Origin: Abditibacteriaceae bacterium
GTDB taxonomy: Bacteria > Armatimonadota > Abditibacteriia > Abditibacteriales > Abditibacteriaceae
Length of the DNA: 64,000 nucleotides
Assembly: GCA_019239895.1 (NCBI GenBank)
Contig: JAFAZH010000037.1
Location: forward strand, 1 to 64,000
Reading direction: 5' to 3'
Shown: in pieces, positions 56,874-64,000 of the stretch
Layout: the number at the start of each line of letters is the position of its first letter
How positions within the stretch are numbered: the stretch's first letter is position 1
Notes under the pieces: model-generated
What the model was told of the DNA's origin: nothing
Databases searched by the model: none
The model's input: only the letters and a program-made list of their open reading frames with translations
Program-made: the position numbers and the translations under genes

Positions 56874-57323
56874 ATGGAACCGTTTAATACGCCGTCGCCC
56901 TTGCCTGACCCTTATGGACAACTGACCCCTACCGCCCTACCCCCGCTGGTCAACCGCGATTGACAGAGCGCCCCCAAGATTATTAAAGGTTGGGCCTATC
57001 CTCTGACCTGGTTGGGCATCGTGGTGCTGCCCCTTATTATTCTGGCTAATCTGGTTATGTCCAGTAATATGGTGCCTGGTGCAGCCGCCAGAGGCGCGGG
57101 GCCAGTCGGAGGCATTGTCATGGCTTTCTTCTATGGCCTTCTCTTAGCGGTGGACATCTGGCTCAACCGTGCCCTCAAGCAAGGCACACCCGCGGCCTGG
57201 ACGGTGCAGATTGTCCTCTCGGCCTTGGGCTTGTGCGGCTTCCCCATTGGCACCCTGATTCATGGCTATATTCTGTCGCAGTGGTTCAGCCCGGAGACCA
57301 AAGCCTGGTTCGGTTTAAGCTAA
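56874..57323 (+). pseudogene. Small membrane protein gene with premature TGA
   Basis: AAGGAG lies 5 bp before an ATG; the frame runs MEPFNTPSPLPDPYGQ and on for 29 codons to a TGA at 56961-56963. It then continues open in the same frame for 119 codons. The downstream part has three to four membrane helices (PLIILANLVMSS, GGIVMAFFYGLLLAVDIWL, VQIVLSALGLCG). Either a nonsense mutation has broken the gene or translation restarts downstream (a TTG at 57012). An assembly error is also possible. Confidence 0.65.
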
Positions 57324-57329
57324 AGAGTT

Positions 57330-57436
57330 TTGAGTTTTGAATGTTGAGTTCTAAATTATAAAGAGGGACAATGAATTATGAGTTTTGCGTCGGCTTCCTG
57401 CATTCAAAATTCAAAACTCATAATTCAGAACTTATA
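57330..57436. repeat. AT-rich palindrome, GAGTTTTGAATT family
   Basis: TTTTGAGTTTTGAATGTTGAG on the left (in parts) and CATTCAAAATTCAAAACTCATAATTCAGAAC on the right, with a central GAATTATGAGTTTTG/CAAAACTCATAATTC pair. It ends directly at the start codon of the kinase gene. Confidence 0.8.
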
Positions 57437-58063
57437 ATGCTAAATCGCAGCTTTGTCGTTGGCCTGGCCGGAGGCTCGGCAGCGGGCAAGAGCACCCTCG
57501 CCCAAGCCCTCGCCGATTACCTGACCACGACTACGCCGCATCGCGGGGTCGAGGTTATCAGCACCGACCGCTATATTAAACAGGATCGGACGCAGGGGCC
57601 AAATTTTATATCGCCTTCGACCGGCGAGCCGACCTTCCACTTCAATCATCCAGACGCGCTCGAACTACCGCGCTTGCTGGCGGACTTAGAAACCCGCACC
57701 GCGACGGACGATGCGCCCTCTGTACTGCTGATTGAGGGCTTAATGGTGTTGCATCTGCCGCCCTTACGAGAAAAGCTTGATCTGCGCCTGTTCGTGGAAC
57801 TGGATGCCGACGAGCGGGCCTTGCGCCGCCTGCTGCGCGACATGAAAGGCGGACGCGCCAGCACCGACCCGGAGTTTATTGCCCGCTACTATCGGGAGAG
57901 TGCCCGCGTCGGCCATGCGCTCTATGTCGAGCCATCGCGTGTTTATGCCGATTTTATTGTGCGCGGCGATGCCGACTTTGCCCGTGTCGTGCCCCTGCTG
58001 GCGACCATCATTCGCGCCAACCCCGTTTCGAGTTCTGACGCAACTTCCGGTAAATTGACATGA
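57437..58063 (+). CDS. Uridine-kinase-like P-loop kinase
   Basis: 208 residues. FVVGLAGGSAAGKSTLAQAL is a Walker A motif of the uridine kinase/phosphoribulokinase type; ISTDRYIK, FNHPDALELPRLL, and VLLIEGLMVL (Walker B-like) follow in family order. It would phosphorylate a nucleoside or related alcohol with a nucleoside triphosphate. A longer frame from 57371 translates the palindrome, so the ATG at 57437 is preferred; it has no visible ribosome site. Confidence 0.85.
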   Translation: MLNRSFVVGLAGGSAAGKSTLAQALADYLTTTTPHRGVEVISTDRYIKQDRTQGPNFISPSTGEPTFHFNHPDALELPRLLADLETRTATDDAPSVLLIEGLMVLHLPPLREKLDLRLFVELDADERALRRLLRDMKGGRASTDPEFIARYYRESARVGHALYVEPSRVYADFIVRGDADFARVVPLLATIIRANPVSSSDATSGKLT

Positions 58064-58220
58064 ACATCAGCCGCTTTGATAACGTCTCGCAATGGGGGGC
58101 TTTTATTTTCTGTGAGAAGCCGCGTGGGTAACCGTTTCAAACTTCCAAGTCAAGCGGAAATTCTCGTCCTGGCTCCTGCACAGAGAGAAGCCTCTACTCT
58201 CAGTACAGGGAGGTGGAAAT

Positions 58221-58532
58221 ATGAAGCAAATTAAGCCGTTGAAAGGTGCCGTTGTAGCGACCGTGATGGGTCTGGCGGTGGCGTTGTCCCTCGCGGGCAC
58301 AGCGACTCCGGCCCAGGCGGACGGTATCAACTGGGGCGTCACCATTCATATCGGCGGTCATCACAGTGATTACGATTACCGTGAGGACTATCGCTACCAC
58401 GAGCGGTATCGCCGCCCGGATTACGACGATTACTACTATCGCCGTGACCGCGACGACTATCGCTATCGCCGTGACCGCGACGATTACCGTTATCGTCGTG
58501 ATCGGGACGACCGGCGTTATCGTGGCTGGTAA
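58221..58532 (+). CDS. Secreted protein with Tyr/Arg/Asp repeats
   Basis: 103 residues. Signal peptide ends TATPAQAD. Then GINWGVTIHIGGHHSDYDY, followed by a tail of tandem nine-residue units YRYRRDRDD (about three copies) and similar words. At DNA level the repeats differ in codons (CGCTATCGCCGTGACCGCGA against CGTTATCGTCGTGATCGGGA). GGGAGG lies 8 bp before the ATG. Charged repeats of this kind are often surface or matrix proteins; no function is known. Confidence 0.7.
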   Translation: MKQIKPLKGAVVATVMGLAVALSLAGTATPAQADGINWGVTIHIGGHHSDYDYREDYRYHERYRRPDYDDYYYRRDRDDYRYRRDRDDYRYRRDRDDRRYRGW

Positions 58533-58574
58533 CGCGAGGCGTTGCTGATGGTAGCAACGGTGCGGGTAGTAGCC

Positions 58575-58614
58575 AAAAGCAGGCATGTGAGCTGCGGCTC
58601 GCGTGCCTGCTTTT
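58575..58614 (+). terminator. Rho-independent terminator
   Basis: AAAAGCAGGCATGTGAGC, a TGCG loop and GCTCGCGTGCCTGCTTTT give an 18 bp stem with two weak pairs and a terminal TTTT, 43 bp after the Tyr/Arg/Asp repeat gene. The AAAA at its start would let it work in both directions. Confidence 0.8.
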
Positions 58615-58701
58615 GCTTCGCTGCTGCCTCGCTACTTTTGATGGCTGTTGAGGGTTTTGTTACGGCTTGCAGGCCACCTGGTCGCGTGCTGTAATAGAAG
58701 C

Positions 58702-59073
58702 ATGGGAACCTGGGGGAGTGGCAATTTTGAAAACGATGGGGCGCTTGATTATGTTGGCTCTATCATTGTTGAACTGCGTTCACGCATTGAAAGGTGCCTG
58801 GCCGACGAGGACGCGGTGGCCCTCGATGAAGAAGGTGAAGCGGTAGTCGTGCCCAGTGTGCAGATTATCGCTCTGCTCTGTGAACACTGCAAAGCCGCCC
58901 CGCCAGAAGCGTCGGTGGTCGCGCGTTGGAAAGACGAATATTTCGCTGTCTTCGATGAGCAGATAGACAGCCTGGAGCCTAAACCCGGCTTCAAAGAACG
59001 CCGCCGCGCGGTTATCCTGGCGACCTTCGACCATCTCGAAAAAGAAGCCACCGAATTTTGGAGCCGGGTCTAA
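58702..59073 (+). CDS. DUF4259 family protein
   Basis: 123 residues. It opens MGTWGSGNFENDGALDYV, the hallmark of DUF4259. The rest is helical (IIVELRSRIERCLADED, QIIALLCEHCKAAPPEA). Function unknown; members are widespread and often stand alone. ATG at 58702 chosen because the signature starts there. Confidence 0.88.
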   Translation: MGTWGSGNFENDGALDYVGSIIVELRSRIERCLADEDAVALDEEGEAVVVPSVQIIALLCEHCKAAPPEASVVARWKDEYFAVFDEQIDSLEPKPGFKERRRAVILATFDHLEKEATEFWSRV

Positions 59074-59107
59074 ACGAGCAAGCTGTCTCCGGTCAATTAT
59101 CTTTGCT

Positions 59108-59524
59108 ATGGAACCTCGTATTAGTCTCATCACGCTTGGCGTCACCGATTTAGCCCGCTCCACCGCCTTTTACCGAGACGGCCTGGGTCTGCCCACGGAA
59201 GGCGATTATGAAGGCGTGACCTTTTTCAAGCTGCGCGGCACCTGGCTGTCGCTCTATCCCCGCGTGGCTTTAGCTGCCGATGCGGGAGTGCCTGCTGATG
59301 GCGAGGTGCCCGCCGCAGGCGGGGCCTTCCCCGGCTTTGCCCTGGCGCATAATGTGAGTTCTAAAGCAGCCGTAGATGCCACCCTGCAACAAGCGCAAAG
59401 TGCAGGGGCGCGTCTGGTCAAGCTGGCCCAGGATGCGGAATGGGGCGGTTACTCCGGCTACTTCGCCGATCCCGATGGCTATCTGTGGGAAGTGGCCTGG
59501 AACCCCGGTCTTGACCTAACGTGA
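59108..59524 (+). CDS. VOC (glyoxalase/dioxygenase) family protein
   Basis: 138 residues. ISLITLGVTDLARSTAFYRDGLGL and GGYSGYFADPDGYLWEVAWNP are the two ends of a vicinal-oxygen-chelate unit; metal ligands may include the Glu of WEVAWN. Enzymatic role unknown. Its stop overlaps by 9 bp the end of the convergent CRTAC1 gene. Confidence 0.9.
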   Translation: MEPRISLITLGVTDLARSTAFYRDGLGLPTEGDYEGVTFFKLRGTWLSLYPRVALAADAGVPADGEVPAAGGAFPGFALAHNVSSKAAVDATLQQAQSAGARLVKLAQDAEWGGYSGYFADPDGYLWEVAWNPGLDLT

Positions 59525-61654
59525 GGATGCTCCCATAACACCCTTAGAGCCGAAAGCCTCACTTGAACGCCGCAGCGGTTGCTGTTGCACAATACCAACA
59601 TCTTCGCGCACCGTCAGCATTTGATTGACCTGCAAGTTATGGAGTTGTGTGCGCTGGCCGGAGGGCCACAGGATGGAGAGGCTTTTAATCTGGGAGGCGC
59701 GACCTAAACCGAAGGTGAGCGGCAACTCGCTCTGAGATAAATAGGATGAGCCGCTCTTGACCATGCGCCGCAAGCTGACATCCTTTGGTTGACCGGGCAA
59801 TTGAATGGTAACAGTGACCTGGGCACCGATGGCGCTGCGATTGCTGCGGGTGCCTTCGAGGGTGAGCCGCAGGACATTATTGAGTTGTGCCTTCGCCCCC
59901 AGGTCATTGCGCAGCAGCATAGGTGCGCTGCCATTAGTAGTCAGCAGCACGTCGAGATCGCCATCTAAGTCAATGTCGGCACAAGCCAGGCCGCGTCCCA
60001 CGACAGGGCGGGCCAAGGCCGCGCCGCTTTGCAAGCCTACCTCGTCAAATTTGATGGGTTGCTGCTGGCCGCGATTAATATAAAAGAGGGGTCGCTCCGC
60101 GTATTGCAGTTCGTGATGCAGGTTGTGGATGGTGTCTTGCACATGGCCGTTGGCCGCCAGAATATCCAGCCAGCCATCGTTGTCAGCATCTAAAAACAGG
60201 CAGCCAAAGGTCACGAAAAAACGGCTGGGGCGGGCGACCTCGGCCACTGAGGCGATGTCGGTAAAAACGTGTGAGCCGTCGTCATGAAAGAGGGCGAGGT
60301 TGTCATAGCTGAAATTACCAACCACAATGCTGTCCTGGCCGGATTGGTCTATATCGCCTACGTCCACTCCCATCCCGGCGCGGCGGAAGGTACCCTGGCC
60401 GTAAGCCACGCCGCGCTGGACTCCCACTTCGGCAAAAGTGCCATTGCCCTTGTTCTCATACAGGTAATTGGGCACGCCGTCATTGGCTACCATCAAGTCG
60501 GGCCAGCCATCGTGGTTGAAGTCGCAAATCGCCACGCCCATCGCCTTGCCGCGCCGCTTTTCCGGGCGGGCCAGCAGCGCCTTTTCTTCGCCCACCGTTT
60601 GCACCGACATTTCTGATGCGGTGGGCAGCGGAGTGGGGAGAGTAGGAGTGGTAGGAGTGGTAGGTTGCTTCCGGTCTGGTGATTGAGGCGCGGCGGTAGC
60701 GGCATTAGGTGGCGTGTCAGGCGTGGCAAAATGGACATTGATGCCTGCGGAGGTTGATACGTCCTTAAAATGGCCCTGCCCCAGGTTGCGGTAGAGACGG
60801 CTCGGCTCGCCATCAAAGGCAGCGGGCGCAGTATAAGTTTTTAAATAACCCCGCCCCGGATAGCGAACTTTCGAGCCAAAATCCCACACATCTAAAGCCG
60901 GTGTCCAGTGGACATAGTGGCCCACAAACAAGTCCAACTTGCCGTCGCGGTCATAATCTACCCAGGCGGCGCTGGAACTGAAACCACCGTCTTGCACCCC
61001 GGCAGCGCGGGCGACCTCCTGGAAATGAGGCTGGCCCGGCGTGCTCTGGTTATGAAACAGGTAATTGCGTCCATAGCCCGTCACATAGAGGTCAGGTTTG
61101 CCATCGTTATCATAGTCTCCCACCGCCACTCCCATGCCCATCATGACGATGTCCAACCCGCTCCCGGCGGTGACATCGGTAAAGGTGCCATTGCGGTTGT
61201 TATGGTAAAGAGCACCCGTGCTATGGCGTGGTGGGCGCGGCGTGGGGGCCACAAAACCAAATTGCTTCCTAAAATAGCGGTTGGGGCCTTGGTAGTAGCC
61301 TTTGAGTTCTGCGGCGGTCCAGTCGCGGCCATTGACCAGGAAAATATCCTGATAACCATCGCCATCGTAATCTATAAAAGTGACCCCGCTGCCCATTGTC
61401 TCAGGATATAACTTCAAGCCAAACGCGCCGTTGTTATGATGAAACGTAAGGCCAGCGGCACGCGTGATGTCGGTAAATTGCACCGGCGAGGCCACGGTTG
61501 GATGGGGAAGTGGTGTGGGGAGGATATTCGGCAGAGCGGGATCAGTGTTGTTGGTTCTCCCGCACCCGCCTGTCAAGGCCAGCAGCAGCGCCAGCCAAAG
61601 CAAATTTATAGTTTGCAAACTAATATTACTTATGCTAATATTAAAGAGAGGCAT
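59516..61654 (-). CDS. CRTAC1/ASPIC-UnbV lipoprotein with FG-GAP repeats
   Basis: 712 residues. Signal peptide with lipobox LALTGGC. Repeated FG-GAP/VCBS units with calcium-binding DxDxDG loops (FIDYDGDGYQDIFLVNG, VGDYDNDGKPDLYVTG, ICDFNHDGWPDLMVAND, DADNDGWLDILAANG). The C-terminal ASPIC/UnbV domain has GARSN-like EGTRSNRSAIGAQVTV and GSSYLSQSELPLTFGLG. A Pro/Thr-rich linker sits at about residues 310-345. Likely a surface beta-propeller lipoprotein; ligand unknown. Confidence 0.92.
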   Translation of the reverse strand: MPLFNISISNISLQTINLLWLALLLALTGGCGRTNNTDPALPNILPTPLPHPTVASPVQFTDITRAAGLTFHHNNGAFGLKLYPETMGSGVTFIDYDGDGYQDIFLVNGRDWTAAELKGYYQGPNRYFRKQFGFVAPTPRPPRHSTGALYHNNRNGTFTDVTAGSGLDIVMMGMGVAVGDYDNDGKPDLYVTGYGRNYLFHNQSTPGQPHFQEVARAAGVQDGGFSSSAAWVDYDRDGKLDLFVGHYVHWTPALDVWDFGSKVRYPGRGYLKTYTAPAAFDGEPSRLYRNLGQGHFKDVSTSAGINVHFATPDTPPNAATAAPQSPDRKQPTTPTTPTLPTPLPTASEMSVQTVGEEKALLARPEKRRGKAMGVAICDFNHDGWPDLMVANDGVPNYLYENKGNGTFAEVGVQRGVAYGQGTFRRAGMGVDVGDIDQSGQDSIVVGNFSYDNLALFHDDGSHVFTDIASVAEVARPSRFFVTFGCLFLDADNDGWLDILAANGHVQDTIHNLHHELQYAERPLFYINRGQQQPIKFDEVGLQSGAALARPVVGRGLACADIDLDGDLDVLLTTNGSAPMLLRNDLGAKAQLNNVLRLTLEGTRSNRSAIGAQVTVTIQLPGQPKDVSLRRMVKSGSSYLSQSELPLTFGLGRASQIKSLSILWPSGQRTQLHNLQVNQMLTVREDVGIVQQQPLRRSSEAFGSKGVMGASSR

Positions 61655-61928
61655 AAAAGGAACGCGAACTAACTCAGCCGTCTCTGAGTTTAACAGGTCT
61701 TTATTTAGGGGTTAAAAGCGCAGCCAAAGGCACCGAGGTGATGAGATAACCAAAATTGAGGCAGATTTCTCCGCACAGCCGCCTGGTGTGGCACGGAGTT
61801 TGTAGGTTTTTATAGTGAATATATTGCCAGCGTCAATAAATCAGAGGGAAAACCGGGTTAGGGATGGGTAACAAGCCTGAGAAGAGTTGTCGCGTTACCA
61901 TTGCTAACCATCATGAAAGGGAGAATGT

Positions 61929-62729
61929 ATGTTAGGAGCCAGTTGTAACCCACGTCGTAACCGTCGTCCACAGCGCAGCCGCGCCCAGTCCGGCTTTACG
62001 CTGATTGAGCTTTTGGTCGTTATTGCAATTATCGCAATTCTGGCGGCCATCCTGTTCCCCGTCTTTGCCAAAGCGCGTGAAAATGCGCGCCGTGCCAGTT
62101 GCTCAAACAATGAGAAGCAGATCGGCCTGGGTATCATGCAGTATTCGCAGGACTACGATGAAACCCTGCCGCCCTATCAGGAATCCAATGGCGGCGGTAG
62201 CTGGCGTCAGACCATCTACCCCTACATTAAGAGCGTAGATGTCTTCCGCTGCCCCTCTAATTCGGCCAGCAAAACCATTACCAATAACGCTACGGCGACG
62301 GCCCCGGCTATGCCAGTCTCCTATGCGGCCAGTTATCATTTCTTTGGTAACGATCCGCAGCGGGTGCAAGCAATAGCCAACGTGCAGAGTCCGTCTAGCA
62401 AGATTATGGTCGCCGAGCAGATCAATGTGGAAGATGGTATCGGTGCCGCCGACTGGTCTACCAACACCCTGTTCCGCGACCGGGGTTTTGCCGGACATAT
62501 CGGCACCGCCAACTACCTGTTTGGTGATGGTCACGTCAAAGCGATGAGGCCCAACGCCACGATGGCTGGCATCAATATGTGGGGTGCCTGGGTGGATAGC
62601 AATAAGAGCGCCCCTTCCTGTAACGCGGGCGGTTGGAATACCAACGACGATGCCTGGAACCCGAACTGCGATGACCTTTCCGGTAACGGCAGCAACGCTC
62701 TGGGGCAGTTAGCCAACAAATATCAATAA
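61929..62729 (+). CDS. DUF1559 type II prepilin-like protein
   Basis: 266 residues. Class III/IV prepilin signal: basic leader, then [20 protein letters not shown] with cleavage before Phe and the Glu at +5. It continues [32 protein letters not shown] and ends with H-X9-DG (from GHIGTANYL to GDGH). This version of the N-terminus is typical of Armatimonadota, where many paralogues occur. Processed pseudopilin of a type II secretion or pilus-like system; no other part of such a system is in the window. Confidence 0.93.
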   Translation: MLGASCNPRRNRRPQRSRAQSGFTLIELLVVIAIIAILAAILFPVFAKARENARRASCSNNEKQIGLGIMQYSQDYDETLPPYQESNGGGSWRQTIYPYIKSVDVFRCPSNSASKTITNNATATAPAMPVSYAASYHFFGNDPQRVQAIANVQSPSSKIMVAEQINVEDGIGAADWSTNTLFRDRGFAGHIGTANYLFGDGHVKAMRPNATMAGINMWGAWVDSNKSAPSCNAGGWNTNDDAWNPNCDDLSGNGSNALGQLANKYQ

Positions 62730-62750
62730 GCTGAAAGCCTGAAGAGACCA

Positions 62751-62792
62751 GCCCGCACCACGTAAAGGATATGACGTGGTGCGGGCTTTTTT
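62751..62792 (+). terminator. Rho-independent terminator of the prepilin gene
   Basis: GCCCGCACCACGT (62751-62763) and ACGTGGTGCGGGC (62774-62786) form a perfect 13 bp stem around a 10 base loop, followed by TTTTTT. Confidence 0.93.
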
Positions 62793-62879
62793 GTGCGCGG
62801 TTTTAGAGTTATGGCGCTATCCCTCTCCCTAACACCATTCGTTAAACTTAGGCGGTATCACTGAGGGGGAGTAACATTC

Positions 62880-63629
62880 ATGAAGCAGGCGGGGTATCAT
62901 CGTAAATCCTACGGCACCATTACAGCGTTGGTCGCTATCAGCGGCGGAACTTGTATGATTGGCGGCATCAGCCACAGCGCACCGGCGGCCAAAGAAGCCA
63001 AGGAGCAATTGATAGCGACAGTAGACATGCAGCGCGTTTTTAGCGACAACTGGAAAACCTTCAAGACGGCAGATGCCACTGTGCAAGCGCAACAACTGAA
63101 ATATAAAGCTATCATCCAGGAGTTACTGCCCGATAACACAACGGATGCCGGAGTGCCGCCAGTCGAAGCGAATACTGTCGCCTCCTGGCTGCATCTCAAA
63201 GAGCAGGAGCAATTGCATCCCGCTGCCATGAGCGCGGCGGAGCGCCAGAGCCTTAAGGATTACGAAGCGCAGGGCAAAAAGGCGGTGGAACGCTTGCAAG
63301 CTCTGGAAAACAAGTATCCTAACGTCACGGCGGACGAGCAGACCGAACTCGATAAGCTGCACGACCTGCGCCAGAAGGCCGCGCAAGCCATCAACGGGCA
63401 AGCTCATCAGTATTCAGAGCAGCTACAAGATCAGTTCCGGGAACTCCAGACGCGGCTCGAAGGCCAGGTGCAAGCGGCACTCAAACAAGTCTGCGCCCAG
63501 CAGCACATCACTTACGTTTTTAACGCCGCCTTCGTCAGTGGTTCCGGCGACATTCAGAAAAGCCTCCTGTTTTCGACTGACCAGAACACGGATATTACAC
63601 CCCTGGTATTGAATGCGCTCAATAAGTAG
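62880..63629 (+). CDS. OmpH/Skp-like periplasmic chaperone
   Basis: 249 residues, about 80 longer than typical Skp. Signal-like N-terminus (ALVAISGGTCMIGGI). The OmpH beginning IATVDMQRVFSDNWKTFK and ending ITYVFNAAFVSGSGDIQKSL..DITPLVLNALN flank a long helical hairpin (LQALENKYPNVTADEQTELD). Skp-like proteins hold unfolded outer-membrane proteins in the periplasm, which would fit a diderm cell. The longer helices may suit a larger client. Confidence 0.85.
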   Translation: MKQAGYHRKSYGTITALVAISGGTCMIGGISHSAPAAKEAKEQLIATVDMQRVFSDNWKTFKTADATVQAQQLKYKAIIQELLPDNTTDAGVPPVEANTVASWLHLKEQEQLHPAAMSAAERQSLKDYEAQGKKAVERLQALENKYPNVTADEQTELDKLHDLRQKAAQAINGQAHQYSEQLQDQFRELQTRLEGQVQAALKQVCAQQHITYVFNAAFVSGSGDIQKSLLFSTDQNTDITPLVLNALNK

Positions 63630-63671
63630 GGGGTTGGGGTTTAGGGTGTGACTAAGCACCTAACGGGTTAG

Positions 63672-63765
63672 GCGGGGCTGGCTTCCCTCTTCCAATCCAG
63701 TAGCCTTAGCCACAACTTCCGGCACTCACCGAGGAAGATGATTGGAAGAGGAAAGCCAGCCCCGC
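63672..63765. repeat. Palindrome with 26 bp arms, GCGGGGCTGGCTT
   Basis: Left arm GCGGGGCTGGCTTCCCTCTT..CCAATC and right arm complementary with one mismatch (ending AAGCCAGCCCCGC). Spacer about 42 bp. Between the OmpH-like gene and the last partial gene. Confidence 0.9.
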
Positions 63766-63795
63766 TGTTGCGAACAATAAGGTGGAGACCATCTG

Positions 63796-64000
63796 ATGAA
63801 ACAGCAAATTACTCATATCTCGGTGCAGCAGGCGGGTAAGCTATGCGGCCTTATATATTTTTTCTTGACATGCTTAATTGTGCCCGTTGGCGTCGTGAGC
63901 TTGCTGGCCGGTGGTAAGGATCGAATAATGGGCCTCATCTTCCTCTTCGCGCCCCTCATGTACGGTACTGCTGGCTACTTGATGGGGCTGTTCATGGCCT
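63796..64000 (+). CDS. Small multi-span membrane protein (partial)
   Basis: Runs off the right edge after 68 codons. GGAG lies 9 bp before the ATG. The frame reads MKQQITHISVQQAGKLCGLI then hydrophobic segments (YFFLTCLIVPVGVVSLLAGG; LIFLFAPLMYGTAGYLMGLF). The start resembles short bacterial membrane proteins that open with I-x-I-S-x-x-Q. No function can be given. Confidence 0.65.
   Translation, partial: MKQQITHISVQQAGKLCGLIYFFLTCLIVPVGVVSLLAGGKDRIMGLIFLFAPLMYGTAGYLMGLFMA

Noticed and set aside
57371-57436. N-terminal extension of the uridine-kinase-like protein
   Set aside because: It translates the GAGTTTTGAATT palindrome. The kinase fold begins at the ATG at 57437.

Overview
The window looks like a piece of an Armatimonadota chromosome. 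The best marker is the DUF1559 prepilin at 61929-62729: the context [15 protein letters not shown], then a DYDE motif and an H-X9-DG tail, is typical of that phylum. Tat-exported Gfo/Idh/MocA enzymes, an OmpH-like protein, CRTAC1/ASPIC-UnbV proteins and Gly/Pro-rich secreted proteins fit the same picture. The phylum call is inference, because no rRNA or ribosomal gene is present.

The most unusual content is a decayed integron in two clusters. Cluster 1 (1-4440) and cluster 2 (54913-56808) each hold genes on the minus strand. Each gene is followed directly at its 3' end by a 60-100 bp element with the layout of an integron attC site: RYYYAAC/GTTRRRY-like ends, complementary inner boxes and unpaired bases on one side. 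Each cluster starts at a related ~170 bp head sequence. Debris of an integron integrase lies next to the heads: a EWAWQWVF/DPRDGG fragment at 56653-56808, and a C-terminal fragment (RTVQELL..VSTT..SPLDF) at 54913-55022 whose catalytic tyrosine codon is now a stop. The two fragments point outward on either side of cluster 2, as expected if an inversion cut the integrase gene in two. No intact integrase is present. The cassette cargo is a GNAT acetyltransferase, a CPBP protease, a HEAT-repeat protein, a GRDP-like protein, an HNH endonuclease, a Tat-exported DUF151 nuclease and one cassette with no clear gene. An IS110-group element (1141-2388) sits inside one attC at a CT dinucleotide. Its 253 bp left end carries stretches that read as bridge-RNA guides for attC (GCTAAGCT and GCGGGTGAG) and for its own right end (ACAGTATC).

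Between the clusters lies ordinary chromosome. In order: a degenerate EAL protein; an HD phosphohydrolase; a small CHAT-like protein; a CpxRA-like two-component system divergent from three Gly-rich secreted proteins and a YVTN propeller protein; a carboxylesterase; a BrnT/BrnA-like module; a histidine kinase; VapBC; a secreted fibronectin-like protein; and HigBA. Next come a GDPD phosphodiesterase, a small monooxygenase-like protein, an ECF sigma/anti-sigma-DUF4349 pair, PaiB, Nudix, PhyH and DUF1152 proteins, and three large secreted proteins. After these come a second ECF sigma operon, a SnoaL protein, TPR and HEAT proteins, a duplicated DUF6714 protein, a second HigBA, an SDR, a zinc-ribbon membrane protein, an esterase, Ada, a methyltransferase, DAHP synthase, a Nudix protein, a GNAT and a Gfo/Idh/MocA oxidoreductase. 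After cluster 2 follow a membrane protein gene broken by a stop codon, a uridine-kinase-like protein, DUF4259, VOC, CRTAC1, the prepilin and OmpH.

Many intergenic spaces hold long imperfect palindromes (70-160 bp) built from a shared vocabulary of short near-tandem words such as GAGGATCGAAGATAGAGG, ACCACCGATG, CGCAGAGACGC and CCCTCACCCC. One pair has perfect 51 bp arms. They flank or follow genes, never interrupt one, and in several places supply the immediate 5' or 3' flank of a coding region.
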